NCBI RefSeq assembly: GCF_000376785.1
Contig: NZ_AQXX01000135.1
Location: forward strand, 1 to 64,000
DNA length: 64,000 nucleotides
Origin: Hahella ganghwensis DSM 17046
GTDB taxonomy: Bacteria > Pseudomonadota > Gammaproteobacteria > Pseudomonadales > Oleiphilaceae
Reading direction: 5' to 3'
Shown here: in pieces, positions 9,574 to 18,760 of the stretch
Layout of the letters: each line of letters opens with the position of its first letter
Position numbering within the stretch: the stretch's first letter is position 1
Position numbers and translations under genes: made by a program
The notes under the pieces: model-generated
Told to the model about the DNA's origin: nothing
Databases searched by the model: none
The model's input: the letters and a program-made list of their open reading frames with translations, nothing else

Positions 9574-9780
9574 CTTTTCTTTTTCTTCTCCCCAATTTAT
9601 TCAACCGTAGTGTTTTCAAACTCAATCTGCCTGACGAAAACCATGCAACCTTGTCTAATCTCGATATTTTCTTAAGACCAGACCGGTTTTCTTTGCATTC
9701 AAGCACCAAAACACACCAGAACCAGTGCTGACACCCAACACTTATCAGCCAACGACTTCAATCACAACTCATCACCCTGG

Positions 9781-11019
9781 TTACAACAAATCAAACAACG
9801 ACAGATTCGTGACCTGGGTATAGGATTGCTGGGCTGCCTGCAGTATCAGATTCTGAAAACTGAGGCGACTGACTGCCTCGGCCATATCCACGTCCTGCAA
9901 CTCAGATAACACTTCTTTTGTATGAACCTCCACATCTCCCTGGAGCTGATCAATACTCTCGATCGTGTTGAGCCTGGCCCCCAGTTCTGAGCGCTTTTCC
10001 AGCAGCTTGGTTTCCGCATTGGTCAGGTTGGCCAGGGTGGAATCAATCAGATCTGTCAGAACCTGCCGCCCTTCCGGTGTATCCTGGTAATCATCAAGCC
10101 CCGCGGCCAGACGCTCGACGGTCGTCAGCAACCCCTGCTTTTCCGAGGACTGAACAAAGAAGGTATCCCCCGGCTGAGGCGTACCGATAATCTCAAACTG
10201 GACACCATTCACCGCAATCGGCTGCCCGGTGGCAAAGACCTGGTTACTGGCCACTGGACGGCCGTCTGATTTTTGGACAATACTGTAATTCGGGCGGGCG
10301 GGCACCACATTGGTTTCATCGTTGAACACCACCACCAGATCTTCAGGATAAAACTCATCGTACAACTCCTGATCAATCATCTGCCCCTGAGTGATCACGG
10401 CCGGCGGGACAGAAGTGTTACGTGGACTCGCCTCTGTATAAAAGGTGTTGTTATCGCTATCGACATTCACAAAGATGGCTTTGCCGTTATCGCTGGCAGC
10501 AACGGAAACCGCCGCATCAATCTGCACGAAACGCTGCCCTTCGTCCCCCTGATACACATAAGCCCCGGCTTCGTTCAGCTGAAATGGCTCCGTTTTCCCC
10601 TGATAACCTCCAAACACATACTCCCCACTGGGGTCTTTGGAGTTCAAAATGCCAACCAGTTGATCCAGCCTTTGTTTGACTTCTTCCGCAATGAACGCCT
10701 TATCGTCAGAATTCTGGGAACCATCCCCCGCCTGCACGGTCAGTTCGCGCAATCGCTGAATTACCTCACTGACACTACCCAGAAGACCGTCTTCAAGCTC
10801 CAGCCGGTTCTGCGCCAGATTAATATTGGTCTGATACTGCCCCAGCAATGCCAGCTCCTGATTAATCTGCAGAATCCGGGTGGAAGCCACCGGGTCATCT
10901 GCAGGCGTCAACACTCTCTTGCCGCTGGAGATTTGCAACTGGGTTTTCTGCAGCTGCGCATTGACGTCAATAATGTTATCCAGACCACGATTAAAAAGCT
11001 GATGGGTTGATATGCGCAT
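9781..11019 (-). CDS. flgL: flagellar hook-filament junction protein FlgL
   Basis: Second hook-associated protein, forming the ring between FlgK and the flagellin filament. At 412 residues it is longer than the enterobacterial protein (about 320) but in the range of marine relatives. The flagellin-like N-terminus MRISTHQLFNRGLDNI and SSGKRVLTPADDPVAS, and the C-terminus DVDMAEAVSRLSFQNLILQA ending LSLFDLL, form the coiled D0/D1 core. The extra length lies in the middle domain. It is the last gene of the operon, 46 bases after flgK; no clear terminator follows. Confidence 0.93.
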   Translation of the reverse strand: MRISTHQLFNRGLDNIIDVNAQLQKTQLQISSGKRVLTPADDPVASTRILQINQELALLGQYQTNINLAQNRLELEDGLLGSVSEVIQRLRELTVQAGDGSQNSDDKAFIAEEVKQRLDQLVGILNSKDPSGEYVFGGYQGKTEPFQLNEAGAYVYQGDEGQRFVQIDAAVSVAASDNGKAIFVNVDSDNNTFYTEASPRNTSVPPAVITQGQMIDQELYDEFYPEDLVVVFNDETNVVPARPNYSIVQKSDGRPVASNQVFATGQPIAVNGVQFEIIGTPQPGDTFFVQSSEKQGLLTTVERLAAGLDDYQDTPEGRQVLTDLIDSTLANLTNAETKLLEKRSELGARLNTIESIDQLQGDVEVHTKEVLSELQDVDMAEAVSRLSFQNLILQAAQQSYTQVTNLSLFDLL

Positions 11020-11065
11020 CTCAAATACCTCTTAACACCCAATCGCCAAAGATAGCGACAGGCAT

Positions 11066-13738
11066 TTAATTAAACGTTCCCAGCAAAGTGTCAAACAACT
11101 GGCGAGCAATCGACACCACCTGCGCCGATGCGTTGTAAGCAGCCTGATACTGGATCAGCCTCCCGGCTTCTTCATCAAGGTTCACGCCGGCCTGCTCAAG
11201 CCAGCGATTTTCAGATTGAGTCAACAATGACAGCGATGTTTCTGCATCCAGATTCGCCTGACTTGCGGTGGAGCCCACCACTTCAACCAGTTGAGAGTAG
11301 GATTCGCTGTAGGTACTGACACCCCCACCAATCGTGCCGGTCACTTCCAGCTCCGCCATTTTCAGCGCGTTACGGTTGTCGGAGATCCCATCTTCGTTGT
11401 ATTCAATGGTAAAGCTGTCACCTTCCTGAGGCGTCCCGGTAATAAAACTTTGATATCCGGTAAATGTGGACTCTGCCACCGGCGCCTGCTCAAACAGGGC
11501 ATTACTGTCAGCAGTAATCCTGACCCCCTCATCAAGCCTCACATCGATATAGCCTCCCACAGCGGTTCCCTGCCCTCCCACAATAGTGACAGACGCCCCC
11601 GCATTGGCGGTGTCGATATCCACAGAATCCGTGGCATCACCTACTACTTCAACAGTAATATCCTTCCCTGTTAAGGACCTGACCGTCAGCGTTGTACCAT
11701 CACTGGAAGCAATAATCCCTTCATCCGACAATGTCGCATTTTCGTTAATGAGATCCGCGAGATCGTTGGGCCCGAAGCTTCCATCACCCGGTATCGTCAA
11801 CGTTTCACCATTAATGGTCAGCGTTGGCGAGGTTCCTGCTGCGTCATCGACAAAGTTGCTCAATTCCACAATGGTGTAGGCACTGACAGACACCCCATTA
11901 CGGCTGGACAGCGCCGCGGCGATATCTTCCGCCGACGCATCTGCAGCGATATTCAGAGCAGGCTGCGTGGTCACGATACCTGTATCCAGATCGCGATTCT
12001 GAATGGTCAGTGTCTGAGCACTGTAGCCATTAGCAAAAGGACCCGGAGACGCAATAGTGGCAGGAATCTGCGCGATATCCGTCCCTTCCGCACTGACACT
12101 TGTCTGCCCTTCATCAGAAGTGAAGATATAATTCTTGATACCGGGAATATACAACTCATTATTCATGGGCGGATCGAGCGGCACCGGGTTTGCCGGATCA
12201 GTATTATCCAGAACCTCGTAATAAGTATCGGTCAGAAACCTGATGACAATCGGTGGCGTCAACTCACCCTCAACCTCAAATGTGGGCAGCAGACTATCGG
12301 TAGAATTCTGATTGACTGCCAACATTTCACCCGGACTGATCACAGCATTGCCAACATTCCCCAAATCCGCATCGGTACGAATTGGAGAGGCGAGCGCAAT
12401 CTCTTCTACCCGACTGATAGATAAATCAATATCTCTGGCACCAAACCGCGTCGGGGTGACGATATAACTGTCACCCGTCTGAAAACTCCCAGATTCAAAG
12501 GTGATCTCAATACCATCAAATTCGAATGTTGACGGAAAAAATCCGGTCAGCCTGCCACGCGTTATCACTTCACCCGTCGCAGCATTGGTCACCAGAATGT
12601 CGTTATCCGAAGGACCAGTGAATTCAAGCTCGTAATCCAGAGTCGTCAGCTCACCGGTATCAACGATGCTGGCATAAATGACACGATCATCAGGAGACGC
12701 ATTATTGTCATTTCTGATGACCCGGTTCGTCATATTGTCCAGGGAATTGATATCTTCGAAAAACAACCCTCCCAGACCATTTTCAAGATCCATCCCCAAC
12801 TGATGCTGTTCGTTGATGGTATCCGCCAGAGTCCAAGCAATCCGCCCCATGGCGTTGTAGGATTCAGACAAAATTTCATCCCGAAACTGAAGAATCCCCC
12901 CAAGCTGACCGCCATCTATTTCAGAAGTGATCACATTCCGGCTGCCACCGGTCACCATGACGATATCCTGCTTGCTTGGATCCTCATCACTGATTGCAAC
13001 CTCCATGGTATTGGCATCGGAACCAATCACCAATGTCTGCCCGTTACCAATCAGAATATTGTATTGCCCGTCTGTTTGCTCAACGACCGTGACCGATACG
13101 ATTTCGGACAATTCCCGGATAAGCTGATCCCTTTTGTCGAGCAGATCATTTGGCTCCACCCCGGAGGCCCTGCCGGTGGAGGAAATAATTGCTTTATTCA
13201 CCTGAGCAATTTCTTCGGCCAATGCATTCAGGTCGGTAACCTGTGCACGCATATCCTGATTAATACTGCTGGCCAGTGCATCCAGTCGCCCATAGAGAAC
13301 ATTGAATCGGTTCACCAGGCTTTCCGCCTGAGTCAGCACCAACTGCCTTTCCGGAATGGAGGAAGGGTCATCCGCAGCACTCTGCAGGGATTCAAAAAAA
13401 TCACTCAAGCCAGGCGAAAGACCCGTAGACGCATCCGCCAGCAGGCTGTCGATCTGACTGACATTGGATCTGATTTTTTCAATCTGGTTGTACAACGAGG
13501 AATCACTTCGGACCTGGGCAATCAAAAACTCATTGGTCATACGAGAAATACTGGCGACATTGACACCAGTTCCCAGATATCCTGCACCTGTATACTGGGA
13601 CGGAGTGGTCTCAAAATCCACTCGTTGCCGGGTATAACCGTCGGTATTCGCATTGGTGACATTATTACCGGTGGTTGAAAGCGCAGTCTGAGTGGCTTTC
13701 AAGCCAGTCAGACCAATATTGATTAGACTGCCGCTCAT
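11066..13738 (-). CDS. flgK: flagellar hook-associated protein FlgK (enlarged)
   Basis: First hook-filament junction protein, secreted by the flagellar type III system. The N-terminus GSLINIGLTGLKATQTALST then NNVTNANTDGYTRQRV and the C-terminus NLDEEAGRLIQYQAAYNASA, VSIARQLFDTLLG are standard. At 890 residues it is much longer than the roughly 550-residue enterobacterial protein. The surplus is in the central surface-exposed region (about 330-800), rich in Asp, Thr and Gly, with repeated segments such as NGYSAQTLTIQNRD and SGNDILVTN-like beta motifs. One of these, GYTAQTLTIT, also occurs in FlgE here. Confidence 0.93.
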   Translation of the reverse strand: MSGSLINIGLTGLKATQTALSTTGNNVTNANTDGYTRQRVDFETTPSQYTGAGYLGTGVNVASISRMTNEFLIAQVRSDSSLYNQIEKIRSNVSQIDSLLADASTGLSPGLSDFFESLQSAADDPSSIPERQLVLTQAESLVNRFNVLYGRLDALASSINQDMRAQVTDLNALAEEIAQVNKAIISSTGRASGVEPNDLLDKRDQLIRELSEIVSVTVVEQTDGQYNILIGNGQTLVIGSDANTMEVAISDEDPSKQDIVMVTGGSRNVITSEIDGGQLGGILQFRDEILSESYNAMGRIAWTLADTINEQHQLGMDLENGLGGLFFEDINSLDNMTNRVIRNDNNASPDDRVIYASIVDTGELTTLDYELEFTGPSDNDILVTNAATGEVITRGRLTGFFPSTFEFDGIEITFESGSFQTGDSYIVTPTRFGARDIDLSISRVEEIALASPIRTDADLGNVGNAVISPGEMLAVNQNSTDSLLPTFEVEGELTPPIVIRFLTDTYYEVLDNTDPANPVPLDPPMNNELYIPGIKNYIFTSDEGQTSVSAEGTDIAQIPATIASPGPFANGYSAQTLTIQNRDLDTGIVTTQPALNIAADASAEDIAAALSSRNGVSVSAYTIVELSNFVDDAAGTSPTLTINGETLTIPGDGSFGPNDLADLINENATLSDEGIIASSDGTTLTVRSLTGKDITVEVVGDATDSVDIDTANAGASVTIVGGQGTAVGGYIDVRLDEGVRITADSNALFEQAPVAESTFTGYQSFITGTPQEGDSFTIEYNEDGISDNRNALKMAELEVTGTIGGGVSTYSESYSQLVEVVGSTASQANLDAETSLSLLTQSENRWLEQAGVNLDEEAGRLIQYQAAYNASAQVVSIARQLFDTLLGTFN

Positions 13739-13750
13739 ATCCTCCTCCCT

Positions 13751-14941
13751 TTATATCCGCTTACTACCGCCGGAAGCACCTGAGTATTGCGCATCGTCTT
13801 GCCGTGCTTCGCTCTGATTCTGCTCCCGACCATTGTCAGGCACAGGTCTTTCAACATCCTGCAATCCATCTCTGGACATTGGTTCTTCGATTCCAGTGGT
13901 TAAGCCATCAAACCAGCTACCCTTCACAATCCGATTGATCTTATCTGCATACCGGGGATCCGTGGCATAGCCGGCATCCTGAAGAGCCTGAGTATACATT
14001 TCAGGATTTTTCGCCAGACCTAACGCTTCTTCGTAGCGGGGGTTTTCCCGGAGAAAACGAAGATAATCGTTAAAGCTTTCTTCATAACTTCCATAAGCCC
14101 TGAATCCCGCGCGCTCTTTCATTGCCACACCATCACGGTACTCAGTGGTATCAGTCCACATCACTTCCCCTTCCCAACGCTGATCAGCCTTGATACCAAA
14201 GAGGTTGTAGCTATGGCGATCCTGCTCCCGGATCATATGCTGCCCCCATCCGGTTTCCAGCGCCGACTGGGCCAGAAGCACTCTGGGATCAACCCCCATT
14301 TCTGCCGCCACTTTTTCAGCTGCCGGCATCAGAGCAGCAATAAATGCCTCCGGGGATTCAAATGTCTCCGGAATCTCCGTCAATGCTGAAGAACCTGTCG
14401 CTCCTACGACATTTCCTGCTGACAAAGATTGACCATCTGATTCATTCTCCTGCCTTTGCGCAGTCATCTGCTCAGCATAAAACGCCACCTGCCCAAGAGT
14501 TTCCACCTCTTCTCTGGAGAGCTCTCCCTCCAACTCCGGCGACAACGTTCCAGTCACTGGCGCCGCCTGGCCGGTGCGAGGGTAATCAGATAGAGTCTGA
14601 TAAAGCACAGGGACACTTTCTCCAGATTCCCGACGCGTCAGCTGTTTGACCAGCATGTCAGCCAGCCCAATACCTTTTTGCCGCGTCATTGTCAGACTTA
14701 ACTGATGATCCAACATCTCCTGATACAACTCCGAAGCCGGCTCATGAAACATGTTGCCTTCAGCGAATACTGAATTTGCCTGCCGCATGGACTTCATCAT
14801 CAGATTGACCATCATCGATTCAAACTGACGGGCAACACCTTCGATCGCCTGATGACGCTCAATGCCCGGCCCCTTCAGCTTCTGCAGGGCGGCCAAATCA
14901 GTGTAAACATGAGCCTGGTCTATTGAGGTTGTCGTTTTCAT
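13751..14941 (-). CDS. flgJ: flagellar rod-capping protein / peptidoglycan hydrolase FlgJ
   Basis: Acts in the periplasm; the N-terminal domain caps the growing rod and the C-terminal domain cuts a hole in peptidoglycan. The 396 residues comprise a rod-binding domain (about 30-105: ARQFESMMVNLMMKSMRQAN), a low-complexity linker (about 105-195), and a GH73-type domain (about 200-345) with AQSALETGWGQ, where Glu229 is the expected catalytic acid, then YNLFGIKAD and FRAYGSYEESFNDYLRFL. The C-terminal tail of about 45 residues is polar and unmatched. Between flgI and flgK in the usual order. Confidence 0.95.
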   Translation of the reverse strand: MKTTTSIDQAHVYTDLAALQKLKGPGIERHQAIEGVARQFESMMVNLMMKSMRQANSVFAEGNMFHEPASELYQEMLDHQLSLTMTRQKGIGLADMLVKQLTRRESGESVPVLYQTLSDYPRTGQAAPVTGTLSPELEGELSREEVETLGQVAFYAEQMTAQRQENESDGQSLSAGNVVGATGSSALTEIPETFESPEAFIAALMPAAEKVAAEMGVDPRVLLAQSALETGWGQHMIREQDRHSYNLFGIKADQRWEGEVMWTDTTEYRDGVAMKERAGFRAYGSYEESFNDYLRFLRENPRYEEALGLAKNPEMYTQALQDAGYATDPRYADKINRIVKGSWFDGLTTGIEEPMSRDGLQDVERPVPDNGREQNQSEARQDDAQYSGASGGSKRI

Positions 14942-14985
14942 ATCTGTCGGATCGCTATGGTCAGATCAACATTATCTAGCTGTCA

Positions 14986-16152
14986 TCAAATCACTATCAG
15001 GTCAGCCTTCAACGCACCGGCCTGCTTTAATGCTTCCAGCACCGCCATCACATCCCCTGGCGCAGCCCCCACCTGGTTCACCGCCCGCACGATGTCATTG
15101 AGCGTTGCCGCCGGGCCGAACTTAAACATTCGACTGGGCTCCTGTTCGATTTCCACCTCACTCTGAGGCACAACAACAGTTTCCCCATCCGCTAGCGGGT
15201 TGGGCTGACTGACGCCCAAATCCTCAGCAATGGTCACGGTCAGATTTCCATGAGTGACTGCCGCCGGCAGCACCTTCACATTCTGGCCGACCACTATCGT
15301 GCCGGTCCGCGAATTGATCACGACTCTGGCGGCCTCAATACCTGGCTCGATTTCCAGATTTTCCAGAATAGAAAGAAAGTTTACCCGCTGGGATGGATTC
15401 CTCGGCGCCAGCACCCGGATACTGGTAGCATCCAAGGCCTCTGCCGACTGCGGTCCCAACAAGTTGTTGATTCGATCCTGCACCCTCTTGGCCGTAGTGA
15501 AATCAGGAGAATTCAGGTTCAGCGTGAGAGAGTCACCATGACTGAAAGCATTCGGCACGGTTCGCTCGACGGAAGCACCATTTGGAATACGACCGACACT
15601 GGGAACATTAACAGTGATACTGGAACCGTCTGAGCCAGCAGCACCAAAGCCGCCGACCACGAGGTTGCCCTGAGCCATCGCGTAGATATTTCCATCCGCG
15701 CCTTTCAGACTGGTCAGCAATAGACTGCCACCTCGCAGGCTCTTGGCATTGCCAATAGAGGAAACAGTGATATCAATTTCCTGGCCCGGTTTGGCAAAAG
15801 GCGGTAACTCCGCGTGCACCGACACCGCAGCCACATTTTTAAGACTGAGGTTGGTTCCCGTCGGTATCGATATGCCGAAGCGGTTCATCATGTTACGGAA
15901 AGTCTGATCTGTAAAAGGCGCTTTATCACCTGTACCGTCAAGCCCCACAACCAATCCATATCCCACAATCTGGTTGCTGCGAACCCCAGCCACCGACGCA
16001 ATGTCCTTGATCCGGTCAGCCATGGCGCCAGAAGCCAAACACATCATCAAGACTCCCAACAGACCCGCTTTCAGGTGACCATTCAACCTCATCAAAAAAG
16101 TCCCGCTCAATCCAATACTCAATCCTTTTTTCAAACGGTTTTCAGCTTTCAT
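14986..16152 (-). CDS. flgI: flagellar P-ring protein FlgI
   Basis: Forms the periplasmic P ring around the rod in the peptidoglycan layer. A signal peptide ending LASGAMA precedes [20 protein letters not shown]; later [19 protein letters not shown] and the C-terminal [16 protein letters not shown] are family hallmarks. The start is uncertain. ATG 16152 has GAGG at useful distance; GTG 16170 also has a GGGGGAGG site; ATG 16092 would give a compact 25-residue signal peptide but a weak ribosome site. I list 16152, which leaves an unusually long N-terminus before the signal peptide. Confidence 0.93.
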   Translation of the reverse strand: MKAENRLKKGLSIGLSGTFLMRLNGHLKAGLLGVLMMCLASGAMADRIKDIASVAGVRSNQIVGYGLVVGLDGTGDKAPFTDQTFRNMMNRFGISIPTGTNLSLKNVAAVSVHAELPPFAKPGQEIDITVSSIGNAKSLRGGSLLLTSLKGADGNIYAMAQGNLVVGGFGAAGSDGSSITVNVPSVGRIPNGASVERTVPNAFSHGDSLTLNLNSPDFTTAKRVQDRINNLLGPQSAEALDATSIRVLAPRNPSQRVNFLSILENLEIEPGIEAARVVINSRTGTIVVGQNVKVLPAAVTHGNLTVTIAEDLGVSQPNPLADGETVVVPQSEVEIEQEPSRMFKFGPAATLNDIVRAVNQVGAAPGDVMAVLEALKQAGALKADLIVI

Positions 16153-16188
16153 CATGCAACCTCGGCACACATGCCTCCCCCGGAAGAA

Positions 16189-16896
16189 TTACAGGGGAAA
16201 CCACTCACTGTTAAAGAATCGGGACAACCAGCCCTGGCGATTTACATCAGCCAGATCACCGGTTCCGCTATAGGAAAAACGAGCATCCGCAATTTTGGTG
16301 GACAGGATCGTGTTATCGACCCCTACATCCTGAGGCCTGACCAGGCCTGAGACCCGTATATACTCATCACTTTCAGTAAGCGTCAGCCACTTTTCGCCAC
16401 GAATACGCAATAATCCGTTCGGCAGCACTTCAGCCACCGTGACACTAATACTGCCGGTCAGACTGTTACTTTGATCAGCCTCTGATGACCCGGCAAAATC
16501 CCTTTCAAAATTGGGGTTCGTTTCCAAACTGAGATTGGCCGCTGAAATCCCGGTCCCCAATATGGTGGCTTCATTAAAGGTGGTCTCTGAATCCTTGGTC
16601 ATATTGGTGGCCGCACTTTTCGAGGACTGGGTACGTTCCTGCAGTACGATCGTCAGAATATCGCCGACCTGGTGCGCCGTGCGGTCGCCATACAGGCTAA
16701 ACCCCGGACTACTGGAATAAATGGAACCATCCACCGGAGCCGGCGGCATCAGAGTTTTCGGCGGTACCGGCGCGAACATGGGATCACCGGGCAGCGGACG
16801 CTCGCGGGTTAACGGAGCACAAGCCGTGGTCAGGGCAATAATGCCCAGAACCAGCAACTTACTTAGCTTCAACGTTAAAGATTTCATGTCATTCAA
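16189..16896 (-). CDS. flgH: flagellar L-ring lipoprotein FlgH
   Basis: Builds the outer-membrane L ring. The 235-residue precursor has a lipoprotein signal with lipobox LTTACAP (Cys about residue 26). [20 protein letters not shown] and [12 protein letters not shown] are the conserved core, and [24 protein letters not shown] and [11 protein letters not shown] close the protein as usual. ATG 16896 has GGGAG four bases upstream; ATG 16887 is also possible. It lies 40 bases after flgG and before flgI. Confidence 0.95.
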   Translation of the reverse strand: MNDMKSLTLKLSKLLVLGIIALTTACAPLTRERPLPGDPMFAPVPPKTLMPPAPVDGSIYSSSPGFSLYGDRTAHQVGDILTIVLQERTQSSKSAATNMTKDSETTFNEATILGTGISAANLSLETNPNFERDFAGSSEADQSNSLTGSISVTVAEVLPNGLLRIRGEKWLTLTESDEYIRVSGLVRPQDVGVDNTILSTKIADARFSYSGTGDLADVNRQGWLSRFFNSEWFPL

Positions 16897-16936
16897 CTCC
16901 CGACCAAACTTTCAGCCACTAAAGAATTGGCGGCGA

Positions 16937-17722
16937 CTATAGATTTTGCGTCACGTACTGCAGCATCTGGTCAGCAGTTGTAACCACCTTGGCATTCATC
17001 TCGTAGGCACGTTGAGTCGTGATCATGTCGACCATTTCCTCCACGATTTCCACGTTGGAAGTCTCGATCATGCCCTGCTCGGTCGTCCCCAAACCATCAA
17101 GCCCCGGCGTACTTTCCTGCGGGTCACCACTGGCTCCAGTCTGCACGAACAAGTTATTGCCGATAGCTTCGAGGCCGGCGGGGTTAATGAAATCAGTTAG
17201 TGTAATATTGCCGATCTGGGTAGGTGTTGCAGTCCCCGGAACAGTAACACTCACAATGCCATCCGTGCTGATGGTAATATTGGTGGCATCATCCGGCACT
17301 GTAATGGCCGGCTCCAGCGGATAGCCGTTGGCAGTAACGATATTTCCCTCTGAATCCAGGTGAAATTGCCCGTCACGAGTGTAGCTGATAGTGCCATCCG
17401 GCATCAGAATCTGAAAAAAGCCCCGACCGTTGATCGCCATATCAAGCGGCTGTTCCGTCACTTCCAGATTACCTTCAGTAAACACTTTCTGAGTACCCAC
17501 CACCCTAACCCCTGTACCGAGCTGTAGACCGCTGGGAATTTCCGTATTCTGGGAAGATTGTCCGCCAGGTTGGGTTTTGATCTGGTACAGAAGGTCCTGA
17601 AAGACCGCCCGATCCTTTTTAAAGCCGTTTGTATTGACGTTGGCGAGGTTATTGGAAATGGTCTTCAACGCTGTGTCTTGCGCTGCCAGGCCTGTTTTGC
17701 TTACCCACAAAGCACCGTGCAT
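16937..17722 (-). CDS. flgG: flagellar distal rod protein FlgG
   Basis: Forms the distal rod of the flagellar axle. The start MHGALWVSKTGLAAQDTALK at 17722 gives 261 residues, exactly the usual size; a start at 17770 would add 16 residues with no family match. The N-terminal rod motif NNLANVNTNGFKKDR, the central FEGxxx-type segment LDMAINGRGFFQI, and the C-terminal SNVEIVEEMVDMITTQRAYEMNAKV identify it. The gene is 130 bases after flgF, with a hairpin between. Confidence 0.96.
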   Translation of the reverse strand: MHGALWVSKTGLAAQDTALKTISNNLANVNTNGFKKDRAVFQDLLYQIKTQPGGQSSQNTEIPSGLQLGTGVRVVGTQKVFTEGNLEVTEQPLDMAINGRGFFQILMPDGTISYTRDGQFHLDSEGNIVTANGYPLEPAITVPDDATNITISTDGIVSVTVPGTATPTQIGNITLTDFINPAGLEAIGNNLFVQTGASGDPQESTPGLDGLGTTEQGMIETSNVEIVEEMVDMITTQRAYEMNAKVVTTADQMLQYVTQNL

Positions 17723-17821
17723 AAAATATCTCCTATCCAGGTCGGGCGAAATCGATAACAACATCGACATCTCGCGCCTGAATTCACCTTTTTAACAACA
17801 TCACAAAGTGAACCTGGGTGT

Positions 17822-17842
17822 ATGGCGGAAAATTGCCGCCAT
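17822..17842 (-). terminator. hairpin between flgF and flgG
   Basis: ATGGCGG (17822-17828) and CCGCCAT (17836-17842) form a perfect 7-bp stem with a 7-base loop in the 130-base flgF-flgG gap. There is no T tract on the minus strand, so it is more likely an RNA stability or processing element than a true terminator. Confidence 0.4.
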
Positions 17843-17852
17843 GACACCTATA

Positions 17853-18608
17853 TCAGGAGATCTGCAATAAGCGTGCCGCAGCTTCTGTATTCTGGTCAGC
17901 CGCACGCATAACTTTTACCTGCAGCTCAAATTGGCGGGATAGAGAAAGGATTTCCGTCATTTCTTCGACGGCATTGACGTTGGAGGACTCCAGATAGCCG
18001 GACTCCAGTTTTACAAAAGCATCAGGCGGCACAGGCTGCCCGGCAGTTTCAGCATCCGGTTTGATTCGCACCAAACCATCTTCGCCTTTGGTAAGCTGCT
18101 CCGCTGGCGGATTTACCAGTTTAATGCGGTCAATTTCCGCAATTTCCTGTACTTCCTCCCCCAGCGCTACAACCGAGATCGTGCCATCACCACCGATCTC
18201 CACTTTGGCTGCTGGCGGAATTGCCACAGGTCCGCCGTTGCCGAGAACCGGCAAACCGGAACCGGTGCGCAGAATTCCATTGACATCAATCTGCAGCTCA
18301 CCCTCACGGGTATATGCTTCAGTACCGTCCGGAGCCTGAACCGCTATCCAGCCTTCACCAGCGACAGCGACATCCAGCGCACGACCAGTCTGAATCATCG
18401 ACCCCTGATCATAGTTAGTGGCCGGCCGCTCTGTCATGGCATAGACGCGACTGGGATAATAATCTCCAAACACCGGCATCGCCCGAGCCTGCATCCAATC
18501 CGCCTTAAAACCTGTGGTATTCACATTGGCCAGATTGTTGGCGTGCCCGCGCTGTGACAGCATATTCTGTGCAGCACCGGTCATGGCAATATAAAGGGCT
18601 TTATCCAT
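17853..18608 (-). CDS. flgF: flagellar proximal rod protein FlgF
   Basis: Rod component between the FlgB/FlgC section and FlgG. It has 251 residues, normal length. The N-terminus MDKALYIAMTGAAQNMLSQ with NNLANVNTTGFKADW and the C-terminus SNVNAVEEMTEILSLSRQFE then MRAADQNTEAAARLLQ are the paired rod helices common to this family. GRALDVAVAGEGWIAVQAP is the mid-domain signature. A 152-base non-coding gap separates it from flgE upstream. Confidence 0.96.
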   Translation of the reverse strand: MDKALYIAMTGAAQNMLSQRGHANNLANVNTTGFKADWMQARAMPVFGDYYPSRVYAMTERPATNYDQGSMIQTGRALDVAVAGEGWIAVQAPDGTEAYTREGELQIDVNGILRTGSGLPVLGNGGPVAIPPAAKVEIGGDGTISVVALGEEVQEIAEIDRIKLVNPPAEQLTKGEDGLVRIKPDAETAGQPVPPDAFVKLESGYLESSNVNAVEEMTEILSLSRQFELQVKVMRAADQNTEAAARLLQIS

Positions 18609-18760
18609 ACCTCAACACCTCATGCCTTAACAACCCTGCCAGCCCATCAACCGAGCCGCCAGGAATCTCTTTACTATTAACTAAAAGACCCATAGCTGTT
18701 GTAAACAGACCGTTATCGCAAATAGCCAACGCGACCAAACAACCGCCCTAAGCTAATCTA

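Noticed and set aside
10273-11010. 245-codon plus-strand frame inside flgL
   Set aside because: Antisense shadow of flgL; no recognisable protein.
12803-13678. 291-codon plus-strand frame inside flgK
   Set aside because: Antisense to a clear FlgK; the composition is that of a complement shadow with no signal or motif.
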